Positions 44,295-53,661 of a stretch of DNA of 64,000 nucleotides are shown here, piece by piece. The notes below the pieces were generated by a model that worked only from the letters and a program-made list of their open reading frames with translations, had not been told where the DNA came from and ran no database searches. A program made the position numbers and the translations under genes. Each line of letters opens with the position of its first letter. Position 1 is the stretch's first letter. The stretch is from Prevotella sp. P5-108 (GTDB taxonomy: Bacteria > Bacteroidota > Bacteroidia > Bacteroidales > Bacteroidaceae): contig NZ_NPJJ01000038.1 in the NCBI RefSeq assembly GCF_002251385.1, forward strand, positions 100,186 through 164,185. The letters are read 5' to 3'.

Positions 44295-46868
44295 TCAGAA
44301 ATCGACTACGGTGATGCCGGCTCCGCCAAACTGCACATGCTCGTCGGCATAGTGGGTGACATTGGGGATAGCTCCGAGGTACTGACGGATGAGCTGGCGC
44401 AAGATGCCGTTGCCCTTGCCATGGAGGATGCGCACGCGTTGCATACCCATGAGGATGGCATCGTCGATGAAGTGCTGCACGGCATTGAGCGCTTCGTCGC
44501 CACGCATGCCTCGCACGTCGAGGTCCTGGTGGAAGTTCTGGCGGTGACTGTCGATGGTCTGCTGGGTGAGGTGGGATATGTTGTAGCTGCGCAGGTTCTC
44601 CATACGTTCGTCGGCATGGGTCTTGGGGGCTTCGGTGGTGGCGGCGCTCTGTGGGGCGTTGGCACGCTGCAGTCTGTCAACCCGCATACGAGTGCGCATG
44701 TCGCCAAAGATGACGCTGGCCATCTTGCCGTCGATGCGCTCGATGGTGCCCACCGACGATGCTCCCTTGATGCACACGCTGTCGCCGGCTGCCAATGGCT
44801 GCTGGCTGGCTTGGGCCTGCTGCCGGGCTTGCTCCTGGCGCTTCTGCTGTTGCTGCTGTTCGTTGGCGCGCTGCTCCTTGCGCTGCTGGCGTCGCTCCTT
44901 GCGCTGTTGAATCTGTGCCATCTTGCGGGCTATCATCTCGTCGTTGGCTTGGGTGTCGAGGTCGCTTACCTCCTGCTTGAACTGCTCCAGTTCCTCGCGG
45001 ATGCGCTTGGTGTTTTCGCGTTCAGCCTGGCTCTCGCGTATCTCGCGTATGGTGTTTTCGATACGTCGGTTGCTCTCGCTCAATATTTCTTCAGCCTCCT
45101 GCTTGGCTCGGCGCAGTATCTCCTTGCGCTGTACGCCAATCTGCTCGATATCATGCTCATAGCGTTCTATCTGGCGCTCCAGCTCCTTCTCGCGCTGATG
45201 GATATTGGTGCGCTTGTTTTCCCAGTAACGCTTGTCGCGAACGATATCCTGCAGATACTTGTCGCTCTGGATGTAGTCGGAGCCCACGATGTTGCTGGCT
45301 TGGCGTATCACCTCTTCGGGGAGTCCTATCTTGCGCGCAATCTCGATGGCAAACGAGCTGCCGGGGCGACCTATGGAGAGTTGGAACAGAGGCTTCATCT
45401 CGTGGCGGTCGTAGAGCATGGCGCCGTTGGCCACGCCCTCGTGCTCGTCGGCGAAGTGCTTGAGGTTCTGGTAGTGCGTGGTGATGACGCCCCAGGCTCC
45501 GTGGGCAAGAAATTGCCCCAGTACACTCTCGGCTATGGCTCCGCCGATGTTGGGCTCGGTTCCGGTGCCAAACTCGTCGATGAGTATCAGTGTGGATGGA
45601 TTGGCCTGCTTCAGCATGTTCTTCATATTGAGCAGGTGGGAGGAGTAGGTGGACAGGTCGTTCTCGAGACTCTGCTCATCGCCGATGTCTATCATGATGT
45701 CCTTGAACATACCCACGCGCGAGCGTTCGTCTACGGGGATGCCCAGACCACACTGCACCATATACTGCAAGAGTCCGGTGGTCTTGAGGCAGACGGACTT
45801 TCCGCCGGCATTGGGGCCCGAGATGATGAGTATGCGGTTGTCGGTGGTGAGCTCTATATTAAGAGGTACGAGCGCGGAGGGAGTGGCAGAGTTCTGCTTG
45901 AGGCGCTGCTCGAGCAAGGGGTGGCGGGCTCGGGTCCAGTCGATGATAGGGGTGGCAGTCACCTGAGGTTCGGCGCACTGCATACTCTCGGAGAGAGAAG
46001 CCTTGGCGTGTACGAAGTCGATGTCGGCCAGAAAGTCCTGGGAGAACAGTATCTCCTCGGTATGGGGGCGTATGTCGTCGGCCATCTGCTTGAGTATGCG
46101 GATAATCTCATGTCGCTCGTCGCTCTCGAGCTCGCGTATATGGTTGTTGGCCTCTACCACCTCGGCAGGCTCCACATACACGGTGCGTCCGCTTGCCGAC
46201 TCGTCGTGTACGATACCACCTATCTTGCGCTTCAGTCCTGGCGCCACGGGCAATACCAGTCGGCCGTCGCGTAGGGTGGGGGCTACGTCCTTGTCTACAA
46301 GTCCTTCGCTCTGTGCCGAGCGGAGTATTCCACCCAGTATGCGCGAGATGGAACCCTTGGTTCGGGCCAGTTCGTGACGGATTTCAGCTAATTTGGGAGA
46401 GGCATTGTCCTTGATATGTCCGAATTTGTCTAATATGCGGTCGATGTCCTTCACTATCTGGGGCATGGGTATCACGCCCTCGGTGAGTGCCGCAAGGGCG
46501 GGGAAGATGAAGGCGGTATGTTCGTCGTCGGTATAGCGCTTGAGAAAAGCCACGACGTCATTCATCGTGGCAAGGGTGCGCATCAGCTCAAAGAGCTCAG
46601 TCTCTTCGAGGAATGTGCCCGTCATGCGGAGCCGCTTCATGCTTTCGCGAATATCGAAAAATGCATTTAGAGGGAAATCCTCTTCGCCCGAACGTATACG
46701 TTTCATCTCTCTAATCTGCTCCATAGAAGCATTGATGGCGTCTGCATCGGTCATAAACGCCATGTTGTCGATGCGCACGATGCCCAATGGTGAGAGACAA
46801 CGCGAACGAAGCATGTCGCGAATCTCATGAAAACCTATCTTAAATTCGAAATTATCAGGGTAAATCAT
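44295..46868 (-). CDS. mutS2: endonuclease MutS2 / ribosome-rescue ATPase (MutS2 family with Smr domain)
   Basis: 857 residues. An N-terminal core and clamp region comes first (1-330). The ABC-type ATPase follows (about 335-540), with ISGPNAGGKSVCLKT (Walker A), LILIDEFGTGTEP (Walker B) and VITTHYQNLKHFA. A long coiled coil is at about 545-680, with EILRRAKQEAEEIL. A Lys/Arg/Gln-rich linker holds QQQQQ and QRKEQRANEQQQ. A KOW-like patch is GDSVCIKGASSVGTIERIDGKMASVIFG. The C-terminal Smr nuclease domain has LDVRGMRGDEALNAV and LHGKGNGILR. It lacks the mismatch-recognition domain, so it is not a mismatch repair MutS. Homologues suppress recombination and split collided ribosomes. The -7 box is only 5-12 nt upstream of the ATG. 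Confidence 0.93.
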   Translation of the reverse strand: MIYPDNFEFKIGFHEIRDMLRSRCLSPLGIVRIDNMAFMTDADAINASMEQIREMKRIRSGEEDFPLNAFFDIRESMKRLRMTGTFLEETELFELMRTLATMNDVVAFLKRYTDDEHTAFIFPALAALTEGVIPMPQIVKDIDRILDKFGHIKDNASPKLAEIRHELARTKGSISRILGGILRSAQSEGLVDKDVAPTLRDGRLVLPVAPGLKRKIGGIVHDESASGRTVYVEPAEVVEANNHIRELESDERHEIIRILKQMADDIRPHTEEILFSQDFLADIDFVHAKASLSESMQCAEPQVTATPIIDWTRARHPLLEQRLKQNSATPSALVPLNIELTTDNRILIISGPNAGGKSVCLKTTGLLQYMVQCGLGIPVDERSRVGMFKDIMIDIGDEQSLENDLSTYSSHLLNMKNMLKQANPSTLILIDEFGTGTEPNIGGAIAESVLGQFLAHGAWGVITTHYQNLKHFADEHEGVANGAMLYDRHEMKPLFQLSIGRPGSSFAIEIARKIGLPEEVIRQASNIVGSDYIQSDKYLQDIVRDKRYWENKRTNIHQREKELERQIERYEHDIEQIGVQRKEILRRAKQEAEEILSESNRRIENTIREIRESQAERENTKRIREELEQFKQEVSDLDTQANDEMIARKMAQIQQRKERRQQRKEQRANEQQQQQKRQEQARQQAQASQQPLAAGDSVCIKGASSVGTIERIDGKMASVIFGDMRTRMRVDRLQRANAPQSAATTEAPKTHADERMENLRSYNISHLTQQTIDSHRQNFHQDLDVRGMRGDEALNAVQHFIDDAILMGMQRVRILHGKGNGILRQLIRQYLGAIPNVTHYADEHVQFGGAGITVVDF

Positions 46869-46872
46869 ACTG

Positions 46873-46880
46873 CAAAGTTA
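46873..46880 (-). promoter_or_regulatory. candidate -7 element of mutS2, implying a leaderless mRNA
   Basis: Minus-strand TAACTTTG ends 5 nt before the mutS2 ATG (46866-46868). If used, transcription would start at or within the start codon. No clear -33 box is seen. Confidence 0.4.
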
Positions 46881-46940
46881 CCACTTTTCCTGCATAAGGA
46901 TAAGGAAAACGGAAATAATTTGAAAAAAAAACTACAAAAG

Positions 46941-46972
46941 TTTGGCGGAACCAAAAAAACTTAATACCTTTG
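46941..46972 (+). promoter_or_regulatory. promoter of tRNA-Ser
   Basis: TTTG at 46941-46944 and TACCTTTG at 46965-46972, 20-nt spacing. Confidence 0.85.
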
Positions 46973-47019
46973 CACTCGCTTTTAAGGCACATCGACCTGC
47001 CAGCAATGATGAAAGCATT

Positions 47020-47104
47020 GGAGAGATGGTAGAGTGGTCGATTACAGCGGTCTTGAAAACCGCCGTACCGAGAGGTACCGGGGGTTCGAATCCCTCTCTC
47101 TCCG
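47020..47104 (+). tRNA. tRNA-Ser, anticodon UGA
   Basis: Acceptor GGAGAGA/TCTCTCC, anticodon stem GCGGT/ACCGC with loop CTTGAAA (UGA, Ser), long variable arm GTACCGAGAGGTAC typical of class II tRNAs, T-loop TTCGAAT. 85 nt, discriminator G, no encoded CCA. Confidence 0.97.
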
Positions 47105-47105
47105 C

Positions 47106-47142
47106 AAAGAGTTCAATGAGCAACATCGTTGAACTCTTTTTT
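47106..47142 (+). terminator. intrinsic terminator of tRNA-Ser
   Basis: 11-bp stem AAAGAGTTCAA / TTGAACTCTTT, 12-nt loop, then continuing T-run. Confidence 0.9.
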
Positions 47143-47294
47143 TATGCTCTGAGCGGGCAGGCTTCTTTTATGGTTTTGATTGTAAACAGAATTCCGCCTT
47201 ATGTTGTGGGACACTCGTTTATGTCGTTTTATACACTAACATCACCATTTCATACAAGCATACCTTCGTGCTCATTACCATTATAAAACAAAAG

Positions 47295-47302
47295 GCTATC
47301 TT
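47295..47302 (+). promoter_or_regulatory. candidate -7 element for the membrane protein/transpeptidase operon
   Basis: TATCTTTG, 31 nt before the start codon. No good -33 TTTG at the standard distance. Confidence 0.45.
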
Positions 47303-47332
47303 TGCGACCAGATAATAACTATAATAAAAGCA

Positions 47333-48661
47333 ATGAACAATATGCAGAAAATTATTAGAATAGTCTTGCCCTGGGCTTGCTTTGCGCTCATTATCTGGGT
47401 GTGTCGCTTTAGAGGCTCCGATTACATCGATTGGAGATGGTTGATAGGTGCTGTTGGCATTAGTGCTGTTTGTTATGCGATGTTGTATGTGAAACGACAT
47501 AAGATGCTTGGCAAAATAGAAGAGCATCGCAATCAGTTGAAGCAACAGGCTGAAGAGGCTATTGCGCCCGAATTGGAGAATATTAATGGCAATTGGCTGA
47601 AGAAGGACATGTTAAAACGTCGCATGATAAGGGAATATCTTGAAAAGAATACCGATTATTATGCTGATGTTGATGGCAATGACGCTATTAGGAAGGTGCA
47701 GGATTGGATATCTTCTCTGGAGTTGAGTATTTTCTTGCCTTTTTGGGGAATAATCTTTTGGGGAATCGTTTTTATACTATTTGCATTATTACTTCATTGG
47801 TCGTTTCCAATCCAAATGGCTATATGTGGCGTAATGTCCGTTGTGGCAAGTGTCATTCTGATATGGCGGCGCAATTATGTGCTGGCTCCGATAGCCATTG
47901 GTCTTGCTGTAATGTTTCTTTATGGTCTTTTTAATGCAGGAATAGATGGAGTGGAAATGCCGGCCTACCACATGGTGGTGAAAAACGAAGGAAATATATT
48001 TCTTGCCCCATCGCATGCGGAAAACACCATGTGGGGTAGCATCGTGATACTATGTGTCACAAATATTTGCCTTGCTTTATATCCTTTTTTGAAGAAAAAT
48101 GCATTGGTGATTTACGCGATATTAATCTTAGTGGTCGTTGAGGCAATACGTTACGGTGTTCATATGGACGTGACGCCCGCTATTCCCATCTCATACTCGT
48201 ATTATCTGTATGTCTTGTTGTGTGCCGTCAATGCCGACTTGGCGGTTATGCTCGGCATATCGTACAATGCAGCGTTTATACTATTGTTCGTTTATTTGGT
48301 ATGGCTGCTTCCTGTAATCTTTGCCCTGCCTGCTTTCGTAAGGTCCTGGAAGGGGATGGGCGAACTTAAAGAGCGGTCGCCGTTGTTCAAGAAAACCAAA
48401 TACAGACGCCAATACTACGCCTGTCTGACATGTCTGATAATGAATGCCTTGGCAACAGCTTTGGTATGGGGACGATTTATAGGTATATCTGCGGAAGAGT
48501 GTGCAGAGATATTGATAAAAGACACCCAAAACTTATCCAACTTTATCGGTATAGGATATTTCGCAAAGAACTTCATCGTCTATTGTGCGCCAATCTTGGC
48601 AAGCGCTCTTATCAGCTGGATATTATTTGCTATCACTAAACAAAAAAATAAAATTGAATGA
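47333..48661 (+). CDS. polytopic membrane protein of unknown function
   Basis: 442 residues with about ten hydrophobic segments (for example IVLPWACFALIIWVCRF, FLPFWGIIFWGIVFILFALLL, SIVILCVTNICLALYPFL, FILLFVYLVWLLPVIFALPAF and a final FIVYCAPILASALISWILFAIT). A charged cytoplasmic-type helical region occupies residues 55-125 (IEEHRNQLKQQAEEAIAPE and beyond). I recognise no family. The stop codon overlaps the start of the disrupted L,D-transpeptidase gene (ATGA), so the two were an operon; a role in cell envelope metabolism is only a guess from that link. Codon use is more AT-rich than in the flanking housekeeping genes. Confidence 0.7.
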   Translation: MNNMQKIIRIVLPWACFALIIWVCRFRGSDYIDWRWLIGAVGISAVCYAMLYVKRHKMLGKIEEHRNQLKQQAEEAIAPELENINGNWLKKDMLKRRMIREYLEKNTDYYADVDGNDAIRKVQDWISSLELSIFLPFWGIIFWGIVFILFALLLHWSFPIQMAICGVMSVVASVILIWRRNYVLAPIAIGLAVMFLYGLFNAGIDGVEMPAYHMVVKNEGNIFLAPSHAENTMWGSIVILCVTNICLALYPFLKKNALVIYAILILVVVEAIRYGVHMDVTPAIPISYSYYLYVLLCAVNADLAVMLGISYNAAFILLFVYLVWLLPVIFALPAFVRSWKGMGELKERSPLFKKTKYRRQYYACLTCLIMNALATALVWGRFIGISAEECAEILIKDTQNLSNFIGIGYFAKNFIVYCAPILASALISWILFAITKQKNKIE

Positions 48662-48891
48662 AGACAATGAATAAGAAATATATCGTATTGTTAGTGGTCT
48701 TACTGTTGATGGCTTGCATTCCTTTCGTCCCTCCAATATATCAAAGATATACGAAACCATTGTATAAGAATTACATCGATGCCAAGGAATGGTATGGCAA
48801 GGTGGATTGCGAGAATTTGTCGCAAGTAAGGGACTATTGCGATAGACGAGGGTATAGCACGGATTATTATATCTTGGTCGATTTCTCCATA

Positions 48892-49086
48892 CCTTCGGGA
48901 GGACACTGAAAAAGTCCCCTTTTTTTATGACCAAAACGGAAAATGCTTACGATTTGTAACTTCTCTTTCTGCAAATCGCCTAAATAAGGCTAAAATAGAT
49001 AGATAATAAAGGGTAAAACAGCTATTTCTCCGTCATCAACTTTCAATTTGATAGTGGGTTTTAGTTTTTCAGTGCCCTCCTTCGGG
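48892..49086. repeat. 8-bp target-site duplication flanking the insertion
   Basis: CCTTCGGG occurs at 48892-48899 and again at 49079-49086, directly next to the two ends of the inserted element. Confidence 0.92.
48900..49078. mobile_element. MITE-like non-autonomous insertion, 179 bp
   Basis: The left end AGGACACTGAAAAAGT matches the inverted right end AGGGCACTGAAAAACT at 14 of 16 positions. The interior is AT-rich, encodes nothing, and includes a CGATTTG/CAAATCG hairpin (about 48949-48980). Flanked by an 8-bp duplication. The parental IS family cannot be fixed by eye; 8-bp duplications are made by several families such as IS1595, IS66 and ISL3. No full copy is in the window. Confidence 0.88.
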
Positions 49087-49501
49087 CAAGAAGCGGTTCT
49101 TCATATATGACTTGCAGAATGGCAAGCGCTTGATGAGTAGCTATTGTATGCATGGCAGTGGCAAAGGAAATACAGATGCCAAGCCTAAGTTCAGCAATGA
49201 GTTTGGAAGTGGCTGCTCCAGCCTTGTACGGTATGTGATGGTAGGAAAGGGGCGTAAGTTTAAGAATTACATCCGCCTTAGAGGACTTGACAAGACGAAC
49301 TATTTAGCTGAGACTCGTGATATCTTGATTCATTCGGCGGGAAAGGTGACGAGATTTTCTGGTGAAAGGGAGTATATTCCATTAGGTTCAGAGAGCCTGG
49401 GTTGCTTCACGGTATCGAGGGATTGCGTGACTAAAGTGATGGAGATATATCAAGGCGCTTCAAAGCAAAGACCTGTGATAATTTATGCTAAATATAACTG
49501 A

Positions 49502-49891
49502 TATAGCCTTTGAAGAGTATGGCGATGTACTTGATTCAATGATTAAGAATTGAGGTATGACCAAGGAAGAATAACAAGCAAAGGTAAAGGACTTTGTCTG
49601 TAGCCTTTGACATTAACTTTTTTACGCAAAAGGTATAAACAGTTGTAGGACTTTTTATAGTAAGAGGGTACTTGGCTTGGCTATAGAACCATGAAGGTGT
49701 TACTACGGAGCCTTCTATATGCAAATTCCCTGTGGTAGAAATCATTTCGTAAAAAAATGGGGCTGAACGCTTGTTATGCCGAGATAAATCCCTACATTTG
49801 CATTTGGTGTATTAGTCTGCTGACGGTCGCTCGTCTGGCCGACACCTATTATTATATATATAGTGCAAATGATATTAGATATACTATTGCT
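49502..49891. other. spacer before the Sel1 protein gene
   Basis: No gene I can support. The only signal is a -7 word TACATTTG at 49793-49800 with CTTG (one mismatch) 19 nt upstream, likely the promoter of the next gene. Confidence 0.5.
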
Positions 49892-52174
49892 ATGGGCCTA
49901 TTAGACTTTTTGAAACGCGGTAGCGAGGATGTTGGCATGGAAGCCAAGAGGGTCTATGACGAAGCCGAACAGCTGTATAAGGCTGGAAACTATGACGATG
50001 CCGTGAGATTGTATGAAAAGGCGTGGAGCAAATACCCTGATGTGGGTGATTTCTACGGCCTTTTGGCTTGTTATATCCATTACAACGACGCATCCGGCAA
50101 TGAGATGCGTTGTTGCGAACTGGCCCGCCATGGTGCCGAGAAGGGCAATTCGCAAAGCATGTACCGTTACGCACTTTTCCTTGATACTGGCCATGGATGT
50201 GTTGAGGACAAGGCAGAGTCGCGCCACTGGCTGGAGAAATCTACCGAACAGGGCAATCCCGACGCAGCCTACGCCTTGGCCTCCCTGTTGTATGATGAAG
50301 TCAAGACCAATCCACTGCTGCTCGACCGCTGTTACCGATTGACCAAGGTGTATGCCGACCGAGGACATGAGGGGGCAAAGAATAGACTGGACGAGTGGTT
50401 CGGCCCCATCAGGGATGACGAGTGGCAAGGCTTTACCACCGCCCGTATGGCCCAGCGTGGCTACAACTGGCTGTGTGGCAGAGAGGGATTTCAGCAGAAC
50501 CTTGCGCTCGCCATGCGATGCCTGCGTGCTGCCGCCGAGCGTGGCGATGCTGCGGCACGCAGTAATCTTGGCTGGTGTTTCGAGAAGCAAGGTGACTATG
50601 CGTCTGCCAACGATTGCTATATCCTGAGTGCCAGCCAGGGTTGCACCACAGCCATGTTGAATATTGCCACCAATCTGCACAAAGGATTGGGCGCCCCCAA
50701 GGACGATGCCGGTGCGCGTCGCTATCTGCGTATGGCCCACGATGCGGGAGACGAGCGCGCCAAGAAGCGCATGGCTCAGTATTTTCCCGAGGATGAAGTG
50801 CGCGAACAGTCGGCTGGCATGACCGCCGAGGAGATGAACAAGCGTGCATGGGCTTACCTGAAAGGCGTAGACAACTGTGAGCACGATGCCAAGAAGGCGG
50901 TCTTGTGGTTTGATGCCGCAGCCTCTCATGGCCTTGTCTTGGCATGGTACGGTCGTGGAGTCGCTCTGGATGAGCAGAAACTCCATTCCGAAGCCTTTGC
51001 CTCTTATCTCCGTGGAGCTGAGCAGGGCAACGCCAAGTGCATGTTTACTGTAGGCATCCGTTACGCCGAAGGCAAGGGATGCAAGCACGACGATGCCAGC
51101 GCCCAGGCATGGCTCCTCCAAGCCCATGAGACGGGCGAGCCAAGAGCCAAGGGCAAACTCTATGAACTCTATCCCGAAGTGGAGCGTGAAGACAAGGTGC
51201 AGTTTATGCTGGATAATATGCCGACCTGCATAGATGAAGACTTCTCTTCTGAAGAGTATGATGTTGAGGCTATGGCGCATGACCTTGTCAACGACGAGGA
51301 CTATGAACTGGCACGAGAACTGCTGGACGGCTATTTCCAGGAGATTGACGGCGGCGCCCAGCCATCCTCTTGCCATGAAGACCTGCTGCTCTATCTCGCT
51401 TGGGTATGCTACAAGGATGGCGACGGCAGCGACGCTCAGTCTCCCCACCACAATTTCCGCCTTGCCCACGATTACCTGATAGATATTGGCGATGACTTTG
51501 ATGCCTATTGTGACGACAGTTATATGAAACTGGCTGAGCTTTACGATGCTTGCTATACCTGCTATGATGACTATGACTTGAAGCACGTTCCGAGACACCG
51601 CAGCAGAAAATGGTATGTCCGCAAGGCGTATGAATATTATAGCCAAGCTGCCGACGAGGGCTTCCCGATGGGAATGTACTACAAAGCCCGTTTTCTCATT
51701 GATGGCGATGTGGTGGAAAGCGACTTCAACCAAGCCTTTATGCTCTTGAAGGAGAGCGAAGAGGGTGGCGACGCCGAACCCCTCTACTGGCTTGGCAATA
51801 TGTATTATTACTCCGACTATGGGCGAGTAAACAAAGATGCGGCACGCGATTATTACGAGCGATACGTTGCTTTGGAGGAAGAGCGTGTCGAAAGCGAAGG
51901 CTGCATGTCGGCCGATTTTGCCCAGGCTTCCTGCAATCTTGCCCATCTGTTGCTTCAAAACCACTCCAACGCCGATGACTATCAGGCACGCCAGTTGCTC
52001 GATAGAGTGGTCGACAGCCACCATACCGTCGCAGACGCCCTGTTTGGATACATGCTCTATGAAGGGCGAGGCGGTATGAAAATCAAGGCAACCGGACTCG
52101 ATTTCATGCGTAAGGCAGCAGCCAACGGCGACTCTATGGCCAGACAGTTCCTGCGCAATTATGGGTATAGATGA
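49892..52174 (+). CDS. Sel1-like/TPR repeat protein, cytoplasmic
   Basis: 760 residues from MGLLDFLKRGSEDVG, a start followed by an amphipathic helix; upstream codons overlap the promoter. A TPR-type pair (AEQLYKAGNYDDAVRLYEKAW) is followed by many Sel1-like repeats, recognisable as A...Y..A......G...A......A...G....: NSQSMYRYALFLDTGHG, NPDAAYALASLLYDE, AARSNLGWCFEKQGDYASAND, TTAMLNIATNLHKGLGAPKDD, NAKCMFTVGIRYAEGKG, EPLYWLGNMYYYSDYG and VADALFGYMLYEGRGG. An acidic region rich in Asp and Tyr (about 480-580) interrupts them. Such solenoids scaffold protein complexes. No partner is suggested by position: it stands alone between the transpeptidase and the efflux operon. Confidence 0.85.
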   Translation: MGLLDFLKRGSEDVGMEAKRVYDEAEQLYKAGNYDDAVRLYEKAWSKYPDVGDFYGLLACYIHYNDASGNEMRCCELARHGAEKGNSQSMYRYALFLDTGHGCVEDKAESRHWLEKSTEQGNPDAAYALASLLYDEVKTNPLLLDRCYRLTKVYADRGHEGAKNRLDEWFGPIRDDEWQGFTTARMAQRGYNWLCGREGFQQNLALAMRCLRAAAERGDAAARSNLGWCFEKQGDYASANDCYILSASQGCTTAMLNIATNLHKGLGAPKDDAGARRYLRMAHDAGDERAKKRMAQYFPEDEVREQSAGMTAEEMNKRAWAYLKGVDNCEHDAKKAVLWFDAAASHGLVLAWYGRGVALDEQKLHSEAFASYLRGAEQGNAKCMFTVGIRYAEGKGCKHDDASAQAWLLQAHETGEPRAKGKLYELYPEVEREDKVQFMLDNMPTCIDEDFSSEEYDVEAMAHDLVNDEDYELARELLDGYFQEIDGGAQPSSCHEDLLLYLAWVCYKDGDGSDAQSPHHNFRLAHDYLIDIGDDFDAYCDDSYMKLAELYDACYTCYDDYDLKHVPRHRSRKWYVRKAYEYYSQAADEGFPMGMYYKARFLIDGDVVESDFNQAFMLLKESEEGGDAEPLYWLGNMYYYSDYGRVNKDAARDYYERYVALEEERVESEGCMSADFAQASCNLAHLLLQNHSNADDYQARQLLDRVVDSHHTVADALFGYMLYEGRGGMKIKATGLDFMRKAAANGDSMARQFLRNYGYR

Positions 52175-52280
52175 GCTGTTATAGTCATAATTGCAAGCAA
52201 CCATCATAGAAACATGGATAAAGGGAAAATGTGAACAACTTGTGATATTTTATGAATATGCCTAAGCGATAATTAATCAG

Positions 52281-52288
52281 TAACTTTG
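52281..52288 (+). promoter_or_regulatory. candidate -7 element of the efflux operon
   Basis: TAACTTTG, 24 nt before the TolC-like gene. No TTTG at the standard -33 distance, which could fit dependence on the AraC regulator encoded downstream. Confidence 0.5.
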
Positions 52289-52311
52289 CAGCCGAATTAT
52301 CAAAGTTAGGT

Positions 52312-53634
52312 ATGAAAAGAATATTGTTCACATTTTCCTTGACACTTCTCTTGTGCCATGCCATGGCACAGGAGACGCTGTCTCTGGGTCAATGCCTGAA
52401 GATGGGCATTGAGCGAAATCTAAATCTGAAGACTTATGAAGGCAATGTGCTTAAGGGCAAGCACGATGTCAGTGAAAACCGTGCCCGTCTGTTGCCCCAG
52501 ATTAATATTGGCGCCGGACTCAACGACAATTTCACTCCCCCAGTATCGGTGACCGATGGTAGTGCTTATGGCAAGCCTTACAATGTTACCAAGACGTTGC
52601 AGTACAATTCGTCGGCAAGCATCCAGCTGCAGATGCCGCTCTACAGCCAGACGGCACTTACAGCCCTCGACATCGCCAAGACCCTCGACCACCTCAACAC
52701 GCTCTCTTACGCCAAGGCCAAGGAAGACCTGATAGTGCAAATTAGCAAGATGTACTATCTCGCCCAGAATACCGAAGAGCAGATAGCCATTATCAAGGAC
52801 AACATCAAGCGCCTGGAGGAACTGCGCGACATCACCCAGGCCTTCCATGACAACGACATGGCGCTCGGCGTCGACGTGAAGCGTGTCAATGTCAATCTCG
52901 AGAACCTCAGCGTGCAGTATGACAATGCCAAGGCCATGCTCACCCAGCAGTATAACATGCTGAAATATGTCATCGACTATCCCGCCGACAAGACCATTGC
53001 CGTAGAGAAAGCCGACATCGAACAGATAGACATGGCGTCGCTCACAGGACTCAACGAGAACCTCTATGAGCTCCAGCTGCTGCAGGCCCAGCGCACCCTC
53101 GCCGAACAGAAGAAGAAACTTGCCAAAGACGGATACCTCCCCACGGTTGCCCTCACGGGCAACTGGACCTACGCAGCCTTTACCGACAACATCAGGAATT
53201 GGTTTCATGCCGGAGAGTCCAACCATTGGTACAAGTCCAACGGCATAGGTGTGTCGCTGCGCATCCCCGTGTTCGACGGTTTTGAGAAGCGGTCGAAGAT
53301 ACGTAAGGCCCAGGTGGATATCGACAATGCCCGACTCTCCTACGAGAATGCACTGAAGGGTATGCAGACTCAGTATGCCAACGCTGTCAACGACCTGGCC
53401 AACAACCAGCGCAACTTCAGCAAACAGCGCGACAACTACCTGCTTGCCGAGGAGGTATATAAGGTCACAAGCGACAGATACCGTGAGGGCATAACCTCGA
53501 TGACCGAGGTGCTGCAGGACGAGATGAGCATGAGCGACGCCCAGAACAACTATCTCACCGCCCACTTCAACTACCAGGTGTCCAACCTGACCCTGCTCAA
53601 GCTCACTGGCCAGCTGGACAAACTCATCAAATAA
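52312..53634 (+). CDS. TolC-family outer membrane efflux protein
   Basis: 440 residues with signal peptide MKRILFTFSLTLLLCHAMAQ. It shows the two-fold helical repeat of TolC-like channels (QCLKMGIERNLNLKTYEGNVLKGKHDVSENRARLLPQINIGAG and, in the second half, RTLAEQKKKLAKDGYLPTVALTGNWTY) with long coiled-coil helices. The C-terminus TSMTEVLQDEMSMSDAQNNYLTAHFNYQVSNLTLLKLTGQL is typical. It forms the outer-membrane duct of a tripartite exporter with the HlyD-type adaptor (27 nt downstream) and MFS pump. Confidence 0.92.
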   Translation: MKRILFTFSLTLLLCHAMAQETLSLGQCLKMGIERNLNLKTYEGNVLKGKHDVSENRARLLPQINIGAGLNDNFTPPVSVTDGSAYGKPYNVTKTLQYNSSASIQLQMPLYSQTALTALDIAKTLDHLNTLSYAKAKEDLIVQISKMYYLAQNTEEQIAIIKDNIKRLEELRDITQAFHDNDMALGVDVKRVNVNLENLSVQYDNAKAMLTQQYNMLKYVIDYPADKTIAVEKADIEQIDMASLTGLNENLYELQLLQAQRTLAEQKKKLAKDGYLPTVALTGNWTYAAFTDNIRNWFHAGESNHWYKSNGIGVSLRIPVFDGFEKRSKIRKAQVDIDNARLSYENALKGMQTQYANAVNDLANNQRNFSKQRDNYLLAEEVYKVTSDRYREGITSMTEVLQDEMSMSDAQNNYLTAHFNYQVSNLTLLKLTGQLDKLIK

Positions 53635-53661
53635 TAGAAACTTACAAACAATATCATAGAA

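Larger units (their letters stand above)
48658..49501 (+). pseudogene. L,D-transpeptidase (YkuD_2 type), split by a 179-bp insertion
   Basis: The 5' part (48658-48899) encodes a lipoprotein-like or signal-anchor N-terminus (NKKYIVLLVVLLLMAC, Cys at the lipobox position) and reads on to YYILVDFSIPSG. The 3' part (49087-49501) continues KKRFFIYDLQNGKRLMSSYCMHG, with FSNEFGSGCSSL, LIHSAG and the catalytic motif SLGCFTVS. Removing the insertion plus one 8-bp target copy leaves 657 nt, exactly 219 codons in one frame (218 residues). That length suits periplasmic murein L,D-transpeptidases, which crosslink or modify peptidoglycan. In the present state the 5' frame stops 3 codons into the insertion (83 residues, no active site), so the gene is probably inactive. 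Confidence 0.9.

Noticed and set aside
44295..46868. Large plus-strand open frame of over 600 codons opposite mutS2
   Set aside because: It has a hydrophobic Leu/Val/Ala composition produced by the antisense of a GC-biased gene; mutS2 on the minus strand has all family motifs.
49485..49553. 22-codon frame MLNITDIAFEEYGDVLDSMIKN overlapping the end of the transpeptidase gene
   Set aside because: Too short to support and without a recognised family, although the overlap start is plausible for a coupled small gene.
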